64,000 nt of DNA, taken from Fistulifera solaris. Its lineage: Eukaryota; Bacillariophyta; Bacillariophyceae; Naviculales; Stauroneidaceae. Shown in pieces: positions 12,180 to 23,519 of the stretch. Numbering within the stretch: position 1 is the first letter of the stretch; every line of letters starts with the position of its first letter. The position numbers and the translations under genes were made by a program. Under the pieces are notes generated by a model that worked only from the letters and a program-made list of their open reading frames with translations, made no database searches and was not told the DNA's origin. The stretch lies in assembly GCA_030295235.1 (NCBI GenBank), contig AP026130.1, positions 682,001 through 746,000 on the forward strand. Reading direction: 5' to 3'.

Positions 12180-12497
12180 TTTTTCGCTACACGAGCGAAG
12201 AAAGGACGATAGCGCCCACCGACCACTAACCTTACTCAATTTACTCTCGCAACAAAAGAGGCCCACAACCACAACACGACGAACGAGGGAACAAACAATA
12301 AACGGGGTTTTCTTGAAAAGACTGCATTCCTTATGATTAGTAGTTCAACTGCTATTATTGCGTACGACTAGTCCAGGGACCAGAATATATTGTTTTTTTT
12401 TAACGGAGCAGCAACAAAGATTTTCATTTGTTGTGAAAACAAGGCGTATTAATTAATAAAACGACAATATTATTCAAAAAAAAAAACAAGCAAGCAA

Positions 12498-15371
12498 ATG
12501 GTCGAACCGCGAGGACCGCGGGAGCGGAGCGTCGAGACACAAGAGGAGGACGCCATGGTGCAACGAATCTTGGAAATGCGTCGCAAGGATTGTGAATTAC
12601 TGGAACAGAATGTTCTGGAGGAATTGGTTCGCGAAAAATGGCAACAACTGAAACCCCTATCCAAAGAGACGGACGCGAAAGAGCAATTTATCGTTTTGTT
12701 GCAAGTGTGTTTTCAGCGCGCCGCCGACGAAAGCCTGTCGGTGAAAAAGCGACGTGTGGCTATTGAATCGATCAAGTCGCTGTTAGAGAAACTAGAATCA
12801 CAGGTCGCCACGAAGAGAAAAAAATCGACGGGAGGAAGAAGAAGACGAAGCAATCAGCCGTCAATCGTCGGGTGATTCTCCCGTTCCGTCGGTAGTCCAG
12901 GGCATTCCGCAACCCACAGCGAAACCACCGAGTGCGGTGCATCAACCAAAGCCGAAGCGGTCGAATGCCGTCGAGCTCTCGAACCGCACACAATCGAATC
13001 ATCGAACGACCGCGCCACCGCAAATAGGATGGTCTCAAACGAATCAAACGCGCGCTTCTGCACCATCCAACGTGTTCTATCAGCCGTCACGGAACGTACC
13101 CGAAAATGTAGACAGACATCCGTTGAAACAAAATGGTAGTTCGTTAGCAGCAAGTAGTTCAATATCACAGAATGATTCGTCGCAACCTTTGTCCGTGGGG
13201 AGGATAGCTCGGACTACCGATTCTTCTCAGCCCTTGACAGCGCTACAAAATGGAAATTCATCTATGTCAATAGCGGCTACTTCGAGGAGGATATCTCGGT
13301 TCGATATGGAGCCTCTACCTTTGTCGAATTTGCAAAATACTGATGGAAACTCATCGTTGTCAGCAGCATCTACCTCACAGACAGATTTCGAGCCTCTTCC
13401 TTTTTCGGTCTTACCACAACAAAATGGCAATTCATCCATGTTTTCTTCGACACGAATATCACAGTCAGATTTGGAGCCCATTCCTCTGTCGGCTTTACCG
13501 CAGTCGAATGTGCCAATGTCAGGACGACTTGCTGGAATGCCTCATGGAAATACCTTCCAAAGACAGAATGGGAATTTTTCAGCGCCGAATGCTAGTTATG
13601 CTTCCATGGCTAGAATAGGATGGTCCGCGGCGCCAAATAATATGCAGCATGTCGGACGCACTCACGGACTTCATCCAAGGATGCCTTTCCCCGTTCGGCC
13701 ACCGGCCCCCATGCAGCCTCCTCGAAATAATCCTGTAAGGTCACCAGTACCAGAAAATGCAACCTCGCCATCTGCTTACGATAACAGAACATTGACGGCG
13801 AGCACGACGCTACCTGCAGCGTCTTCGGCACATTCTCACGGACAACCGACAGCCTCGGAACACGTGGTTCCCGCGGCTGCTTCAAATAATACTTCCACCA
13901 CGGAATCGACGATGTTGGTAACTGCTACGGAACCGCCGGCCGATAAGGGTACTCAGGAAAATCTGTCGGCTTTAGCAAAGACAAATGTACCGGCTATGGC
14001 CTCGGAACTACCGTCTCAAGAGAATCCCCAGGAAATATTGCCGCCCGCGGCAAACACAAACGCTTTCGTGGCGGCTTCGACACCATCTGCTACAGGAGCG
14101 AATGAGAAGCCATTAGTGCAACGCTTCATGGAAACTTTGGAAAAGAATACAACTCCGAAAGTCCAAACAATTCACTTTCCTCCTGATCTCGGAGTACCCA
14201 TTGGGCAGAAACTGAAAACTCGATCAGGTTTGTTAGAAACCCGAATCAATAGCCTCAAAATCACGTGTCACCCGAAACCGATTACTAAAGTGATGACACA
14301 GATCATTGACAGGCGAATTCGAGAGTGGGAACCGTACAGAAATCCATTTGCGTATGTTGCTATGGGTTTGACTTCAGCGGTGGAGACTTGTCTGCCGGAA
14401 GGGAACTTTGCTCGAACTGCCTTTAGTACTCAGATAGATTTGTCGAAAGCAAAATTTCACAATGCTGGGAAATATCCGATAACGCTTGCGAACTACCCTG
14501 GAATGCACTGGGGGACAAAAGTCGAGAATAATTTGGAGTTGTCGCTGGTTATGTTTCCGTTGAAGCGGAATGAGAAAGATCAAAGCAAACGAGCCGATGG
14601 GCACTTATGGCCCAAGGGTTCGTTCCTCGTCGTTCAAAACAATCCTCAGGAGTTGCAGCAGCGACGACAAGAAAGTCACGACCCAAGGTTGTGGAAAGGA
14701 TGCTCCGCCCCGCTGGACTTGGTACCGCTCATTAAAGATCCGAAGCGCCCCATCAAGATTGATCTCTGCAGCTATGATGAAGATTCTTATTTTTATTGTG
14801 TGATGCTGTGCTCGATTCAAACCCCGATGCACTCTATCGCCAACTGACGGAACCAGGACCATTTGCGCTGGAACGAATCAACCGAGGTCAGGCTATGGAA
14901 CTGGCAGCGAATATTGCGCGACGACAAGTGGTGCAACTCGATTGTGACGATGACGCGGAAAAGGAAAAAGGCAAGCTGATATTCTCACTGCTATGTCCCT
15001 TGTCCAAGACGGTGATGGAAACGCCGGTACGGTCTAGCAAATGCAATCACTGGCAGTGTTTTGATTTGAAATTTTTCCTGGAAACCAACCAGTACATTAG
15101 CGGCGCACGATGGCGCTGTGGTGCGTGCGATCCGCGGTTTGTCTCACCCAGGGAACTTCGAATATGCGGTTTGACGGCAGATATGATTCGGGAATACAAA
15201 GATGAAATTTCCGCGCTCCGCAATCGCGTGGAACTGTCGGAAGATGGAGCTTACCGTTTGTTGGAGGAGAAGAAGGTCCGACACCGCGGCGTCAAACGGG
15301 CTCCATCCGCTGACGGAAACGAGGTCAAGCCGAAACGAAATCCAATAGAGGAAGCAATTATTATAGATTAA
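12498..15371 (+). CDS. PIAS/SIZ-type SUMO E3 ligase (SP-RING)
   Basis: One locus of about 957 residues in three frames. The C-terminal part carries a MIZ/SP-RING finger: LLCPLSKTVMETPVR, then KCNHWQCFD, then WRCGACDP, with the Cys/His spacing of PIAS/Siz ligases that pass SUMO from Ubc9 to nuclear substrates. Upstream is a PINIT-like region (NPFAYVAMGL to KIDLCSYDED) after a long Ser/Pro/Asn-rich linker with repeats such as PLPLSNLQN and PIPLSALPQ. The N-terminus (VQRILEMRRKDCELLEQNVLEELV) is helical, charged and not recognisably a SAP domain. Frame changes lie at A7 (12818-12824) and T5 (14790-14794); both neighbouring frames read sensibly across the runs, so I treat them as assembly indels. 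Confidence 0.8.
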
Positions 15372-15462
15372 GCATCCTATTAATTTTGCTTTGACAAGCC
15401 AAGGGTGGTTTATAGCTGTATTAGATGACGAAACGACCTCACATTATCTTTCTAGGAACCGA

Positions 15463-16334
15463 CTAATTCCGCGCATTTGACCATCCCCATTCCACTGCTT
15501 CCTTAGGATACACGGTAGCTTGAAAGGATGGCCGGGCAAAGAGGTTGGTCATGTATTGCGACAAATGAACGTACTCGGCCAAGTCAATTTGTTTGTGAAA
15601 GGCGTCAATCCCACATTGCAAATGATAGAGCTGTGGCGCTAATTTACAATCCACCTGCGTAAAGACATCCCCATTCCAGAATTGTTTTCCCACCAAATGA
15701 TCGTCGAGTTGCTGGAGAGTGATTTTCAAATTGTCACGCAATTCTAGATCCGTATCATCATTGTCGGGTGTATGCTTCAAATACTTGGCCACCGCCGGGA
15801 ATAGCCCACCGACGATTTCGTTACTACTGCTGATTTGACTGAGTTCTTTGTTTTTTCCGAAAAAGAAGAGAAGATAATCGACAATCACCGAACTTTCGGT
15901 ATAACATTCCTTCCGATGTCGTAACGCTGGCATTTTCCCTTCATAATGATCCACCAACCATTTCGGTTTCGTTTCCGATGTTGTGGGAAGTACTTCGTAT
16001 TCGAGATTGAGCTCTTCCAATACGATTCGTACGAAATGACAAAAGGGCAATCGCCGATGGCTTGTCCGTCGGGTCCAGCTTTGCAATACAAGATCATGCC
16101 TCCCTCTAAGAAAAAGACAGTAAGTTATACCGAAATGAAACAAAATACACATCACCTGAATTAATCTGACATACCGGTCGGCGTAGCACCTTCTTGTCGA
16201 ACTTCCAAGCCTCGATTGGATACCGAAAGCGCCGTGAACCGTCGCGCAACGAATGGAATTTGCCAGCCCGAAGCGACTGCGACCCACAAGAAAAGAAATA
16301 ATTGGAAGAAACAACTACCCTCTGTCATTCTCAT
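15463..16334 (-). CDS. Dehydroascorbate reductase-like GST, targeted
   Basis: GST-fold protein of the DHAR/CLIC branch, about 267 residues. It reduces dehydroascorbate with glutathione in the plant and algal ascorbate cycle. Exon 1 (16334-16175) codes a hydrophobic leader, CFFQLFLFLWVAVASG, then an Arg/Ser-rich stretch, suggesting a signal peptide and possible plastid transit. A 69-bp intron (16174-16106) leads to exon 2 with MILYCKAGPDGQAIGDCPF|C: the CPFC active site and plant-DHAR-like context. ESSVIVDYL is the thioredoxin-fold GSH-site Ser motif. The frame changes exactly inside CPFC, at A4 on the + strand (16041-16044); one missing T restores the reading. The 3' end converges with the SUMO ligase. 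Confidence 0.82.
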
Positions 16335-16366
16335 TGCTATAAATGTCTGTGAATGTGAAAAAAGTA

Positions 16367-16382
16367 AATACTCCGGAGTATT
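16367..16382. promoter_or_regulatory. 16-bp perfect palindrome upstream of DHAR
   Basis: AATACTCCGGAGTATT is its own reverse complement and lies about 33 bases upstream of the DHAR start codon. It contains TACTCC, the half of the 10-mer TACTCCGTAC that recurs elsewhere in the window. A dimeric-factor site is plausible; untested. Confidence 0.4.
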
Positions 16383-16398
16383 GATAATAAAGTCACAA

Positions 16399-16498
16399 GA
16401 TCTTGACGATTGATCGGCGTTTGTGAAAATTGTGTGATGTGTTTTTTCTTTCTTGCAAAACTCCATCCACATCCACTCATCGAAATAATGAAGCAGAG
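16399..16498 (+). repeat. Direct repeat, left flank of satellite array 1
   Basis: About 100 bases repeated at 16892-16998: TTGACGATTGATCGGCGTTTG, a T-rich run, then CATCCACTCATCGAAA and AATAATG with a variant of CAGAGGA. The two copies frame the 52-bp array. Confidence 0.7.
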
Positions 16499-16548
16499 GA
16501 CATACAGAAATTCTGAGTGAGTTGCAAATATCACTACCAGTTGTTTTT

Positions 16549-16885
16549 CACACATACAGAACTCTGGGAAGTTCCAGAAATATCGGACTAGTTGTACGTA
16601 GTATTTCAATTAAACAGAAAATCTGGACAATCCAGAAAATCTGGGGGTTCTTGAAATTCTGGACCAGTTGTATTTCATTCATACAGAAAATCTGGGGCGT
16701 TCCAGAAATTCTGGACCTCACAGATAATCTGGGCAGTCCAGAAATTCTGCACCAGTTATATTTCATTCATACCTGGTACAGAAAATCTCGGTCAATCCAG
16801 AAATTCTGGACCAGATGTATTTCATTCATACAGAAATTCTGTGGCTTTCCAGAATTTTTGGATCAGTTGTATTTCATTCATCCTT
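16549..16885 (+). repeat. 52-bp satellite array 1
   Basis: Six or so degenerate tandem units of 51-52 bases, roughly CAGAAAATCTGGG, NTTCCAGAAATTCTGG, ACCAGTTGTATTTCATTCAT. Each unit holds near-palindromes (CCAGAAATTCTGG, CAGAAAATCTG). The same family forms the array at 29200-29580. The long ORFs over it are a by-product of a 51-bp period and are not genes. Confidence 0.85.
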
Positions 16886-16891
16886 AAAGCA

Positions 16892-16998
16892 TGATGTTGA
16901 CGATTGATCGGCGTTTGTAAAAGATGTGAGATGTGTGATGAGTTTTTTTTCTCGCAATTCCATCTTCATCCACTCATCGAAAAATAATGCAGTAGAGG
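16892..16998 (+). repeat. Direct repeat, right flank of satellite array 1
   Basis: Second copy of the 16399-16498 repeat in the same orientation, with scattered substitutions and small indels. The arrangement repeat-array-repeat suggests that the array expanded inside a duplicated segment, or that the whole is one composite element. Confidence 0.7.
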
Positions 16999-17280
16999 AG
17001 ATCGCACTCGTGACTCCTTATTGTGCAAATCATACTCCCGCTAGGTAAGGCTGCTACTTTCTATAATGCTTTGCATTATATAAGAAAGTTTGAAAGAGCA
17101 TGATTTACTAGTACATTAGTAATCAAATAAATTCAAAGAAAGACCTTTTATGGCAAACTCTTCTCGCACGAGTCTTGCTACCCCCAATCAAGCGATTGAT
17201 TAGCAACATCAGGGGGAGGCGTCAGTATCTATCCAAAAGCGCATGGGGCCACTTACATCGAGAACAAATCTACGTTCTCA
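16999..17280. other. Spacer, array 1 to MATE 3' end
   Basis: 282 bases with short AT-rich inverted sequences (for example CTTTCTATAATGC ... GCATTATATAAGAAAG around 17056-17088). Otherwise nothing recognisable. Confidence 0.35.
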
Positions 17281-18886
17281 TTATTTTGTTTCGAATCCTT
17301 TTGAGATTCTTCTTCGAGCAGCAAGCTCTGGTCGCACGGCTCGTCCGAGCGGACCGTAACCCAAAAGAACCCTTGCCAACGCGGCAACGAAATACATGCC
17401 CAATCTCATGGTAAATGTTCCAAAGACAAAACTCAAGGAATCACATCGTGTCTTGAGAAGCAAAAATTGCGGAAGAAAAGTCCCCATTCCCATGGTCAAC
17501 AAGAACCCAAAGTCACGACTTGCCAACATAGCACCATCCGCTGCAACACTGAGAATGGAAGCGGTCACGGCCAGAAAGACCGAAAGGGCGGCTTGTTTTG
17601 CCAACAATTGCACCGCAGGATCCGAAGTAAACCAACCAGATCCGAAATTTATGGCCGAGACGGTAGTGGCTCCGATTCCCAAGGCAGTGATGACTGCTAG
17701 GACTCCGACGGATTTCAAATTCCCCCGGATCGTTTTCGCTGTCGCCTTTGTCGAGCAAAGGAGGCAACTGTGTTTGAGAGAGTTGACTGAGTGGTTCTCC
17801 GAACAGGAGGAAAAAGACCAGCAGATTCAGACACAACTGATACGCCGCCAAAGGCTGTACACCCAACGCCATGGCACTCGTTTGCATGGCGACCAGACCG
17901 CCCAGTCGCGTTAACGTCACCGCCAGTAAAGGACCGGTGTAAGAGAGCAACGACATGAATTCGTTCTTTTGCGGCAAACGAAGCTTCGGTAACAGTCGCT
18001 TGGTATGCAAGGACTTCATCATGACGAGTGAACTGAACACGGTGGCCGCCGCCGTGGCAATGGCGGCACCTGTGACACCCATCCGCAGGGGCCAAGCACA
18101 CAACAAGGCGTCGCCGATGATATTTAACACCGACGCCAAAGCGACAATCTTCAGAGGTGTCATGACATCCCGTGTCGCCATGAGGACACTCAGACATATC
18201 GACTGCGCCAACGCAAAGGAAGAGATGGCCCCACGCCAGTGAATGTACGAGGTAGCACTTTGTCTCAAAGAAGGATGGACGTTGAGTGAGGAAAGAAGGG
18301 AAGGCGTTCCGACCGCGTAGAATAGACACAGAACAACACCTGCCATTAACGAAACCGTCAGTGGCGCGGCTGCGGCTTCGCGTGCGGCGTCGACGTTTCC
18401 TTCGGAGCTCTCCGCCGTCGCCCCGTACGCACTGGCCACCAAACCCGTGGTGGCGCGCGAAAGAAAGGTAAACAAATACAGCATCTGATCAATGCAAAGC
18501 GTCGCCGGAGACAGCGCCGCCAAACCTTTCGTGCCGACTAGTTTGCCGACAAAGGCATTGTCGATATTGGATAAGAGAGGATTCGACAAGTAGATGCCCA
18601 AGGCAGGAAGGGCGAATTTGAGCATACTTCGTTTACTGGTTTGTTTCGCCGGCTTTGTTGGCTCGCTCCGTGATACAAAGACTTCATCGGACGACAGATC
18701 CGCGGGTGACTTGAAAAGTGCATCGGAGTCAAGCCCGGATGGACTTTGAGCTCCGAGAATGGAGGATGTGCTTCTCGGAACCAGCTGGAATGAGTGAGAC
18801 GCATGTCGGAACTGGATCAAGGCGCTTGAGTATTCAAATTTCACTAACAATGCAGTGAGCGCTGCTACTTTCAGCGCTGGGCGCAT
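17281..18886 (-). CDS. MATE-family efflux transporter, probably plastid
   Basis: About 534 residues, intronless. A leader (MRPALKVAALTALLV...SSA) and a Ser-rich stretch precede the first membrane span near LKFALPALGIYLSNPLL. The pattern NIDNAFVGKLVGTKGLAALSPAT and later LRMGVTGAAIATAAATV and SYTGPLLAVTLTRLGG are typical of the DTX46/EDS5-like eukaryotic MATE branch, H+- or Na+-driven exporters. About twelve hydrophobic segments can be counted once both frames are used. The frame changes at C5 on the + strand (17722-17726) within DPG|NLKSVGVLAVITALG; one G fewer would join them. Substrate unknown; plastid-envelope location is inferred from the leader and the family branch. Confidence 0.82.
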
Positions 18887-19301
18887 CTTGTATTGAGAAG
18901 CTAAGGAGAAAGAAGATGATTTTATGAATCCATCACCTTAAATAAAGATGCCGAGGCTCTTGATTGTGTGCTGCTTTTTGATGCTTTTTTGTCGTTTTAC
19001 TTTTCATCAAAAAAGAACACGAAAGAAGTGACAGCAAAAAAATCAAAATCCTTAAGGTTTTCGTGTACCAGGTACTCCGTACATTTCTGTACAAGGAGAA
19101 GTATCCCTAACCGGCTATCAGTCGTGTGTCACTTGCGGTTGCGGGTCTGCGCGATCTTTTTCCTCATCTCCCCAACATTGAAAACACTATTTGACTCTAG
19201 CCTCTCTAGACGATCTCGACGTGCTCCAAGTCACACTTTTGCCAGATTTAGCAATGCTGCGGACTTGGAATGAAATCACTATTGCTGATCGCGGAGGGAA
19301 A
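18887..19301. other. Intergenic, DUF3411 3' end to MATE promoter
   Basis: 415 bases. Contains an exact TACTCCGTAC (19073-19082), listed separately. A 101-codon ORF on the + strand has no recognisable features and I do not call it. Confidence 0.4.
19073..19082 (+). promoter_or_regulatory. Recurrent 10-mer TACTCCGTAC, site 1
   Basis: Exact copy of a 10-mer present four times in the window (either strand), always between genes. It lies about 190 bases upstream of the MATE start. Function unknown. Confidence 0.35.
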
Positions 19302-20127
19302 TCACGACTTGACTTGTTGTAAACCTAATTGTCTCATCCCGGCAATGGCGAGTACGGAACCCAGGAAACCATTTCCTACGCGAATGAGAAAGATGAGCGC
19401 ACCATGCAGGATCGGGAAACGATGAAACCATCGACCCACGAGAGGTTCGATCAATCCCTGCAGGACTTGGTAGCGAATGTTGCTGACGACGGCCATGAAG
19501 ACACCTGTATAGAGAGATGCATACAAAACATTCACATTTTGTGTGCTGGCTTCAAACGAAGGCAATAGGAAGGTTCGAATCAAAATCATGATTCGCACAA
19601 CACCGTATCCGACACTGCTAGCAATAAAACCTGCTCGAAACAAAGGGACCACAGGGACTATGAATGCAGCGAGGCGTTGGTAGAGTTTGGGTTTAGTAAC
19701 CCCATCCAGCATGGTGGCTTGAAAAGCGTTTGTTGGAACTTTGATTTGAAACAATTGAACATCACCTTCGCTCTTCTTCTTGTTGTGAAAAGGACCAGCT
19801 TGCGTCGGGGCTACCTTCCACATGCTATAGTATTTCCCGAACACCGCCGTCAATATACCCGCCAGAACAAAATCAAATTGGACTAAAATTTGATCACTGC
19901 CTCGTCGTTCAATTTCTGCGGTCAACTGAGTCGTCGCAGCCAAGAAAAGCTCGGCCACAGATTTTTTGCGGAAAGGCCGGATCGGCGGCCACACGTTGTT
20001 GGTATCCATTTTGGATGCTTGCCACCAGTTTGCGAGTCGGGCTTTCCGTGAGTTGCAATGCGTGACATCTACATGAGACAAATGCAAATATAGAGGGAAG
20101 GAGAAGAGAGATAGAGGGAGATCGCAT
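19302..20127 (-). CDS. DUF3411 (RETICULATA-like) plastid protein
   Basis: About 275 residues. RETICULATA-related proteins are plastid-envelope membrane proteins of unknown biochemistry. I place the start at 20127 because that frame gives a signal peptide, MRSPSISLLLPSIFAFVSC..CHA, followed by YQQRVAADPAFPQK, the conserved DUF3411 opening. The rest continues in the next frame as SVAELFLAATTQLTAEIERR and QILVQFDFVLAGILTAVFGKY, with several membrane segments and a loop LEPLVGRWF-like near the end. The two frames meet at T6 on the + strand (19972-19977), so one base is probably miscounted. A rival start at 20147 in the main frame lacks the conserved opening and is less likely. Confidence 0.8.
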
Positions 20128-20250
20128 TTTCTAATAAATAAAGTCAACGAATAATGAACACCATCTTTTTATCATGTCAATTATGCGCCGGTCGCAAACT
20201 CGATCCCTGACTTAAAAATTGCACTATCGCTCTAAGTGTAGTCGTATCAA

Positions 20251-20277
20251 GACCGGATTTCAGTCTTGAGTCGTCTG
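20251..20277 (+). repeat. Dispersed hairpin element, copy 4
   Basis: AAGAC...GTCTT arms around CGGATTTCA; relative to copy 1 (ATGAC...GTCAT) both sides of the outer pairing have changed together, which hints that the fold matters. Confidence 0.5.
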
Positions 20278-20648
20278 TCTTCTTAGCTTGTGCTGTGTCG
20301 CTCGAAGAATCAGCGATGGCCGAAGGCCATACTTTTATTCTTGGAATCACATTACAAATGTCCTTATTAGGGTTGTCTCGCATTTATTAATGTCGCTATA
20401 GAGACGAGCAATACTACCGAAGTACGAGGCAGCACAATCGAAAACCAAATAATGAAGCCTGATATGACTTCACGTTCATCTAATTCGCATCATGGGTAAG
20501 TAAGGCTGCACTTAAATTGGGTAGCTTTTATTTTAACTTGCACTAAAGCTTTGTGTTTTTTACTTGTCGAAAAGTTTGCTTGTATAAACGTGACTCCATG
20601 GGGTGGAATTTTCACTGTAGTTTTAGAGTGTTGTCCGTTTGTGATCAC

Positions 20649-20675
20649 GACTGGATGTCAGTCATGATTTCATGG
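20649..20675 (+). repeat. Dispersed hairpin element, copy 5
   Basis: GACTG-GATGT-CAGTC followed by ATGATTTCATGG. Preceded by CACTGTAGTTTTAGAGTGTTG, matching the upstream block of copy 1. Confidence 0.55.
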
Positions 20676-20985
20676 CCTGCATGAGGTATGAATTATTTAG
20701 GGTTTGTTTTTGTTTTAGCTCGACTTTAACGAGTTGAAAGTAACCTTACTGTCAAAGTTAACTCTAACGCAGGATCGCTACAGTACCGACAACTTCTTCC
20801 TTGCTGAAAAAAGTCGGAAGGGCCTTGTCGCATTTTTCACACCACCGAAAGCACAAACACGTCAGGAAATGCTCACAATCAACAAGCACAAGACCTTCTT
20901 CATCTTTATCGTCATCCGTTATGTGCCGATGAAAATTGTTATTCCTGATCAAGCTTTGCCATCCTAATCAAAGAAGAGCTAGAAG

Positions 20986-22195
20986 TTGTTATCAGAACCA
21001 CCTGTTGTCAGTAGGCAGATGAAGCCCACCGGATCGGTTGCATTATTGGCTTGTAGCCATCTGTTGATGGCCTCTGGTTTCACAACATCGCCTCATTTAT
21101 CTCTTAGTTCAAGAATTTATCGACGATTTGGTGACTCGGTTACAAATCCAGCAAGATTCGAGGTACAACGCACCCAGCATGGTCTCTCCGCGACACCATT
21201 TGAGTTTCCGAAAAATCCTTCACCATTTTCGGCCATCAAAAATGGGATACAGAAATGGACCCATCGGCTGAGAAATGAAGAAGTTTTGCAATGGCGAGCG
21301 CTCGCGTTTTCGTTCTTTTCTTCGCTTTTCCTGTTCCGCCGCTCCATCGATGTCAAGCTAGCTAGTCTATGGGCTTATTTGACGACCTCTTCATCATTGA
21401 TACCCCGAATCTTTCGCACAGACTCATACGAGTGGGTATTGGCTGTCACTGCATTCTTTTTCTACATTCACTTTTTCTGGTACGCCGATGTGAGCGTTCG
21501 GAAGGCATCGGAACAAGGAAAGATTCATCCGTGGCGTAAATACCGTCTGCAAGACCGATTTGAAGCGGATAAACATCGACGATCCGTCGAGCGCAAGCTT
21601 CGAAGGAACGGCGAAACACCTTTCAAAATGAAGTTGTCACGGACTACAGTGAGGTCACAAAGCAAGCAGGGTGGAACTGGAAGGCTTGGACCTGTGAAGT
21701 CTGGGTGTACGTTGTCCCTTTGTTAACATGGGATATATTGAGCCCTCGTCGTCACCGTCGCCTTGCGGCATTCGGTGCGCCCACCACAATCCAAGTCCTT
21801 CGTGACATAACTTGTGGTCTGCTTCTGTACGACATTCTCTTTTCACTGGTCATATTCTCATGCACAAGATTCCCCTTATCTACCGCACCATCCACGCCAA
21901 ACACCACCAGGAACCAGAAGTTCGCGCCGGTGATGTGGTCCGACTCTCCATGGTCGAAGAAGTACTGGAAGTTGGTTTCTCGATCATTGCTCTCAACGCG
22001 CTTGGCGCCCACCCAATTTCGAGGAGTATTTACAATCTCATCATCACATTTTTACTCACCGAGCTTCACTGCGGTTTCGATTTTCCTTGGACACCGCAGA
22101 ATGTAGTGCCTTTTGGTCTCGCTACCGGAAGTCGTCGTCATCATTTCCACCATCGCAATGGGAAGCATTACTACCAAAAGTTCTTTTCCATGTAG
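20986..22195 (+). CDS. Fatty acid hydroxylase/sterol desaturase superfamily protein
   Basis: About 402 residues in three frames. Di-iron membrane oxygenase: the histidine clusters are visible in order as HILMHKIPLIYRTIHAKHHQ, HCGFDFPW and HHFHHRNGKHYY. Hydrophobic segments near WVLAVTAFFFYIHFFWY and IYNLIITFLLTEL anchor it in the ER or another endomembrane. The start may be the ATG giving MKPTGSVALLACSHLLMASGF, which would be a signal-like leader, or the earlier one at 20986. The frame changes at 21621-21628 (T3C A4) and at T4 (21840-21843, one T short of LFFTGH). All His motifs are intact when read across. Substrate (sterol, fatty acid or carotenoid) cannot be told. Confidence 0.78.
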
Positions 22196-22389
22196 ACAGG
22201 TTGTTTGGATACTTTCAAAAGACGATGGCAGTCTTCATGGTGATTCGGTGAAGCCGAATCCTCACATTCCACCTGCATGGCAGTAGACATAAAATGGTGC
22301 GAAAGTGAAAGCTCAGGATAGCGTGTATTACTAAAAGAAACAGTTAAAGCTATTTTCACCATATGTTGAATGTTTTATTGATGATGTAA

Positions 22390-23519
22390 TCAGCTTTCAT
22401 GTGATGATCCGTGTGACGAGACGGACGATTGTTCAGAGGATTGTTCTGGAAGGGTATCGGAGCTCGCATCACTCTCTACTGGAGTAGCGTTGCTCTCAGC
22501 TCGTGTAATTGTCTTTGGCTTCTTGCTATACGTTTTTCTGTAAAAATGCATGAATAGCACAAATAGACTGACCATTTCGAAGACTTGCACGTAAATAGCA
22601 GTATAATTCTTCCATGTGGCTCCCTCGGGCATCCATAGACACGAGAATCCAGAGTAGACAACGACAGAAACAAACTGGATGAGTTGCGCCATCGTTAAAT
22701 ACCGCTTCCACGGGCAGGGGATCTTGAGCAAACTCATCGTGTAGTACGAATACATCATAACATGAATCCACGAGTTGATCAGAGCCCCAAAGTAAATGTC
22801 ACCACCCGAATGTAATTCTAGACCGAGCCACCAAGCCCATGCAATAGAAAAATGGTGGTAGACATGAAGGAAGGAAACCTATGGGTACATTCGATGATGG
22901 ACGGCAAAAGTGAGAGTGACCGCCAACTGAAGCGCCTCATTTCATTGATCGCATCGAGTGCCTTACCTGATCCATCCTGCCCCTGAGAACCATAAAGTAA
23001 GTGTCGAAAAACTCCAGATATTTGTCACAATAATGTACCCATACAGCGTATGTTGCTCCTGTATCTACTAGATCAAAAGGCCCGCTTATGAACGGATGAC
23101 CTCGCATGACAAGGGCATGTAGAATTCGACATACCATCCAAAAATTTAGCACCACTTGGGCTGCATTGTATAAAACCATAGATTCGCGAAGGAGTACCTT
23201 CACATTAATTTTGTTTTCCAAGTAGCGAGTCGAGAACATCCTCAACAAGGGGGAGACTGCAAAGGTAAAAGGTCGTGAGTCCCAACGTCAGGGACCAGTG
23301 GTGAAGTTTCGCTTGCGCTCCGGGTATCTGTGACTCATCTACAAATGTCAGTTTCCCCCAGACGGCGAAGATACCCATTAGTATAGAAATACATGTATAA
23401 CGCGCTGCGAGCGAAGGAGGCGATAGCACCGTTTCTACGGGCGGAGCAGAATCTGCCTTTGTATTCATAAAAGCTGTCTCTTTCGACGACGGTGATACGC
23501 AAACTTCGGAACTCGCCAT
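22390..23519 (-). CDS. ELO-family very-long-chain fatty acid elongase
   Basis: About 347 residues. ER condensing enzyme (3-ketoacyl-CoA synthase) of fatty acid elongation. Exon 1 23519-22967; 88-bp intron (22966-22879, GTAAGG...CATAG); exon 2 22878-22390. Family marks: KYLEFFDTYFMVLRGR, the HVYHHF histidine box directly after the intron, and NSWIHVMMYSYYTMS. A Ser/Glu-rich tail follows. Seven or so membrane spans. A frame change sits at G5 on the + strand (23249-23253), joining YLCSLPL to LRMFSTRYLENK. The unusual acidic/Ser C-terminus lacks the Lys-rich ER signal of many ELOs. Chain length and desaturation preference cannot be read from sequence. Confidence 0.88.

Larger units (their letters stand above)
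10910..12497. other. Gene-poor, repeat-rich spacer
   Basis: About 1.6 kb without a believable gene. It holds three diverged copies of a repeat module (about 11190-11252, 11278-11470 and 11982-12179), each ending in the hairpin element listed separately. Copies two and three can be followed side by side for about 190 bases, starting TGAATCTCC and passing through a shared GCAGTATTT. Small ORFs here look like noise. The AT-rich end (12380-12497) is the likely promoter of the SUMO ligase. Confidence 0.6.
20128..20985. other. Intergenic with two hairpin elements
   Basis: 858 bases between divergent genes. Holds hairpin-element copies at 20251-20277 and 20649-20675. The stretch from 20700 to 20985 is the likely promoter and 5' UTR of the next gene. 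I see no gene. Confidence 0.45.

Noticed and set aside
16522-16887. 121-codon ORF over satellite array 1, and similar ORFs at 29163-29672
   Set aside because: Open only because the repeat period is close to 51 bases; the peptide is a translated satellite.
18968-19273. 101-codon ORF on + strand
   Set aside because: Low-complexity Ser/Arg/Phe composition, no family resemblance, lies in the MATE upstream region.
20177-20383. 68-codon ORF on - strand
   Set aside because: Crosses a hairpin element and has no supporting feature.
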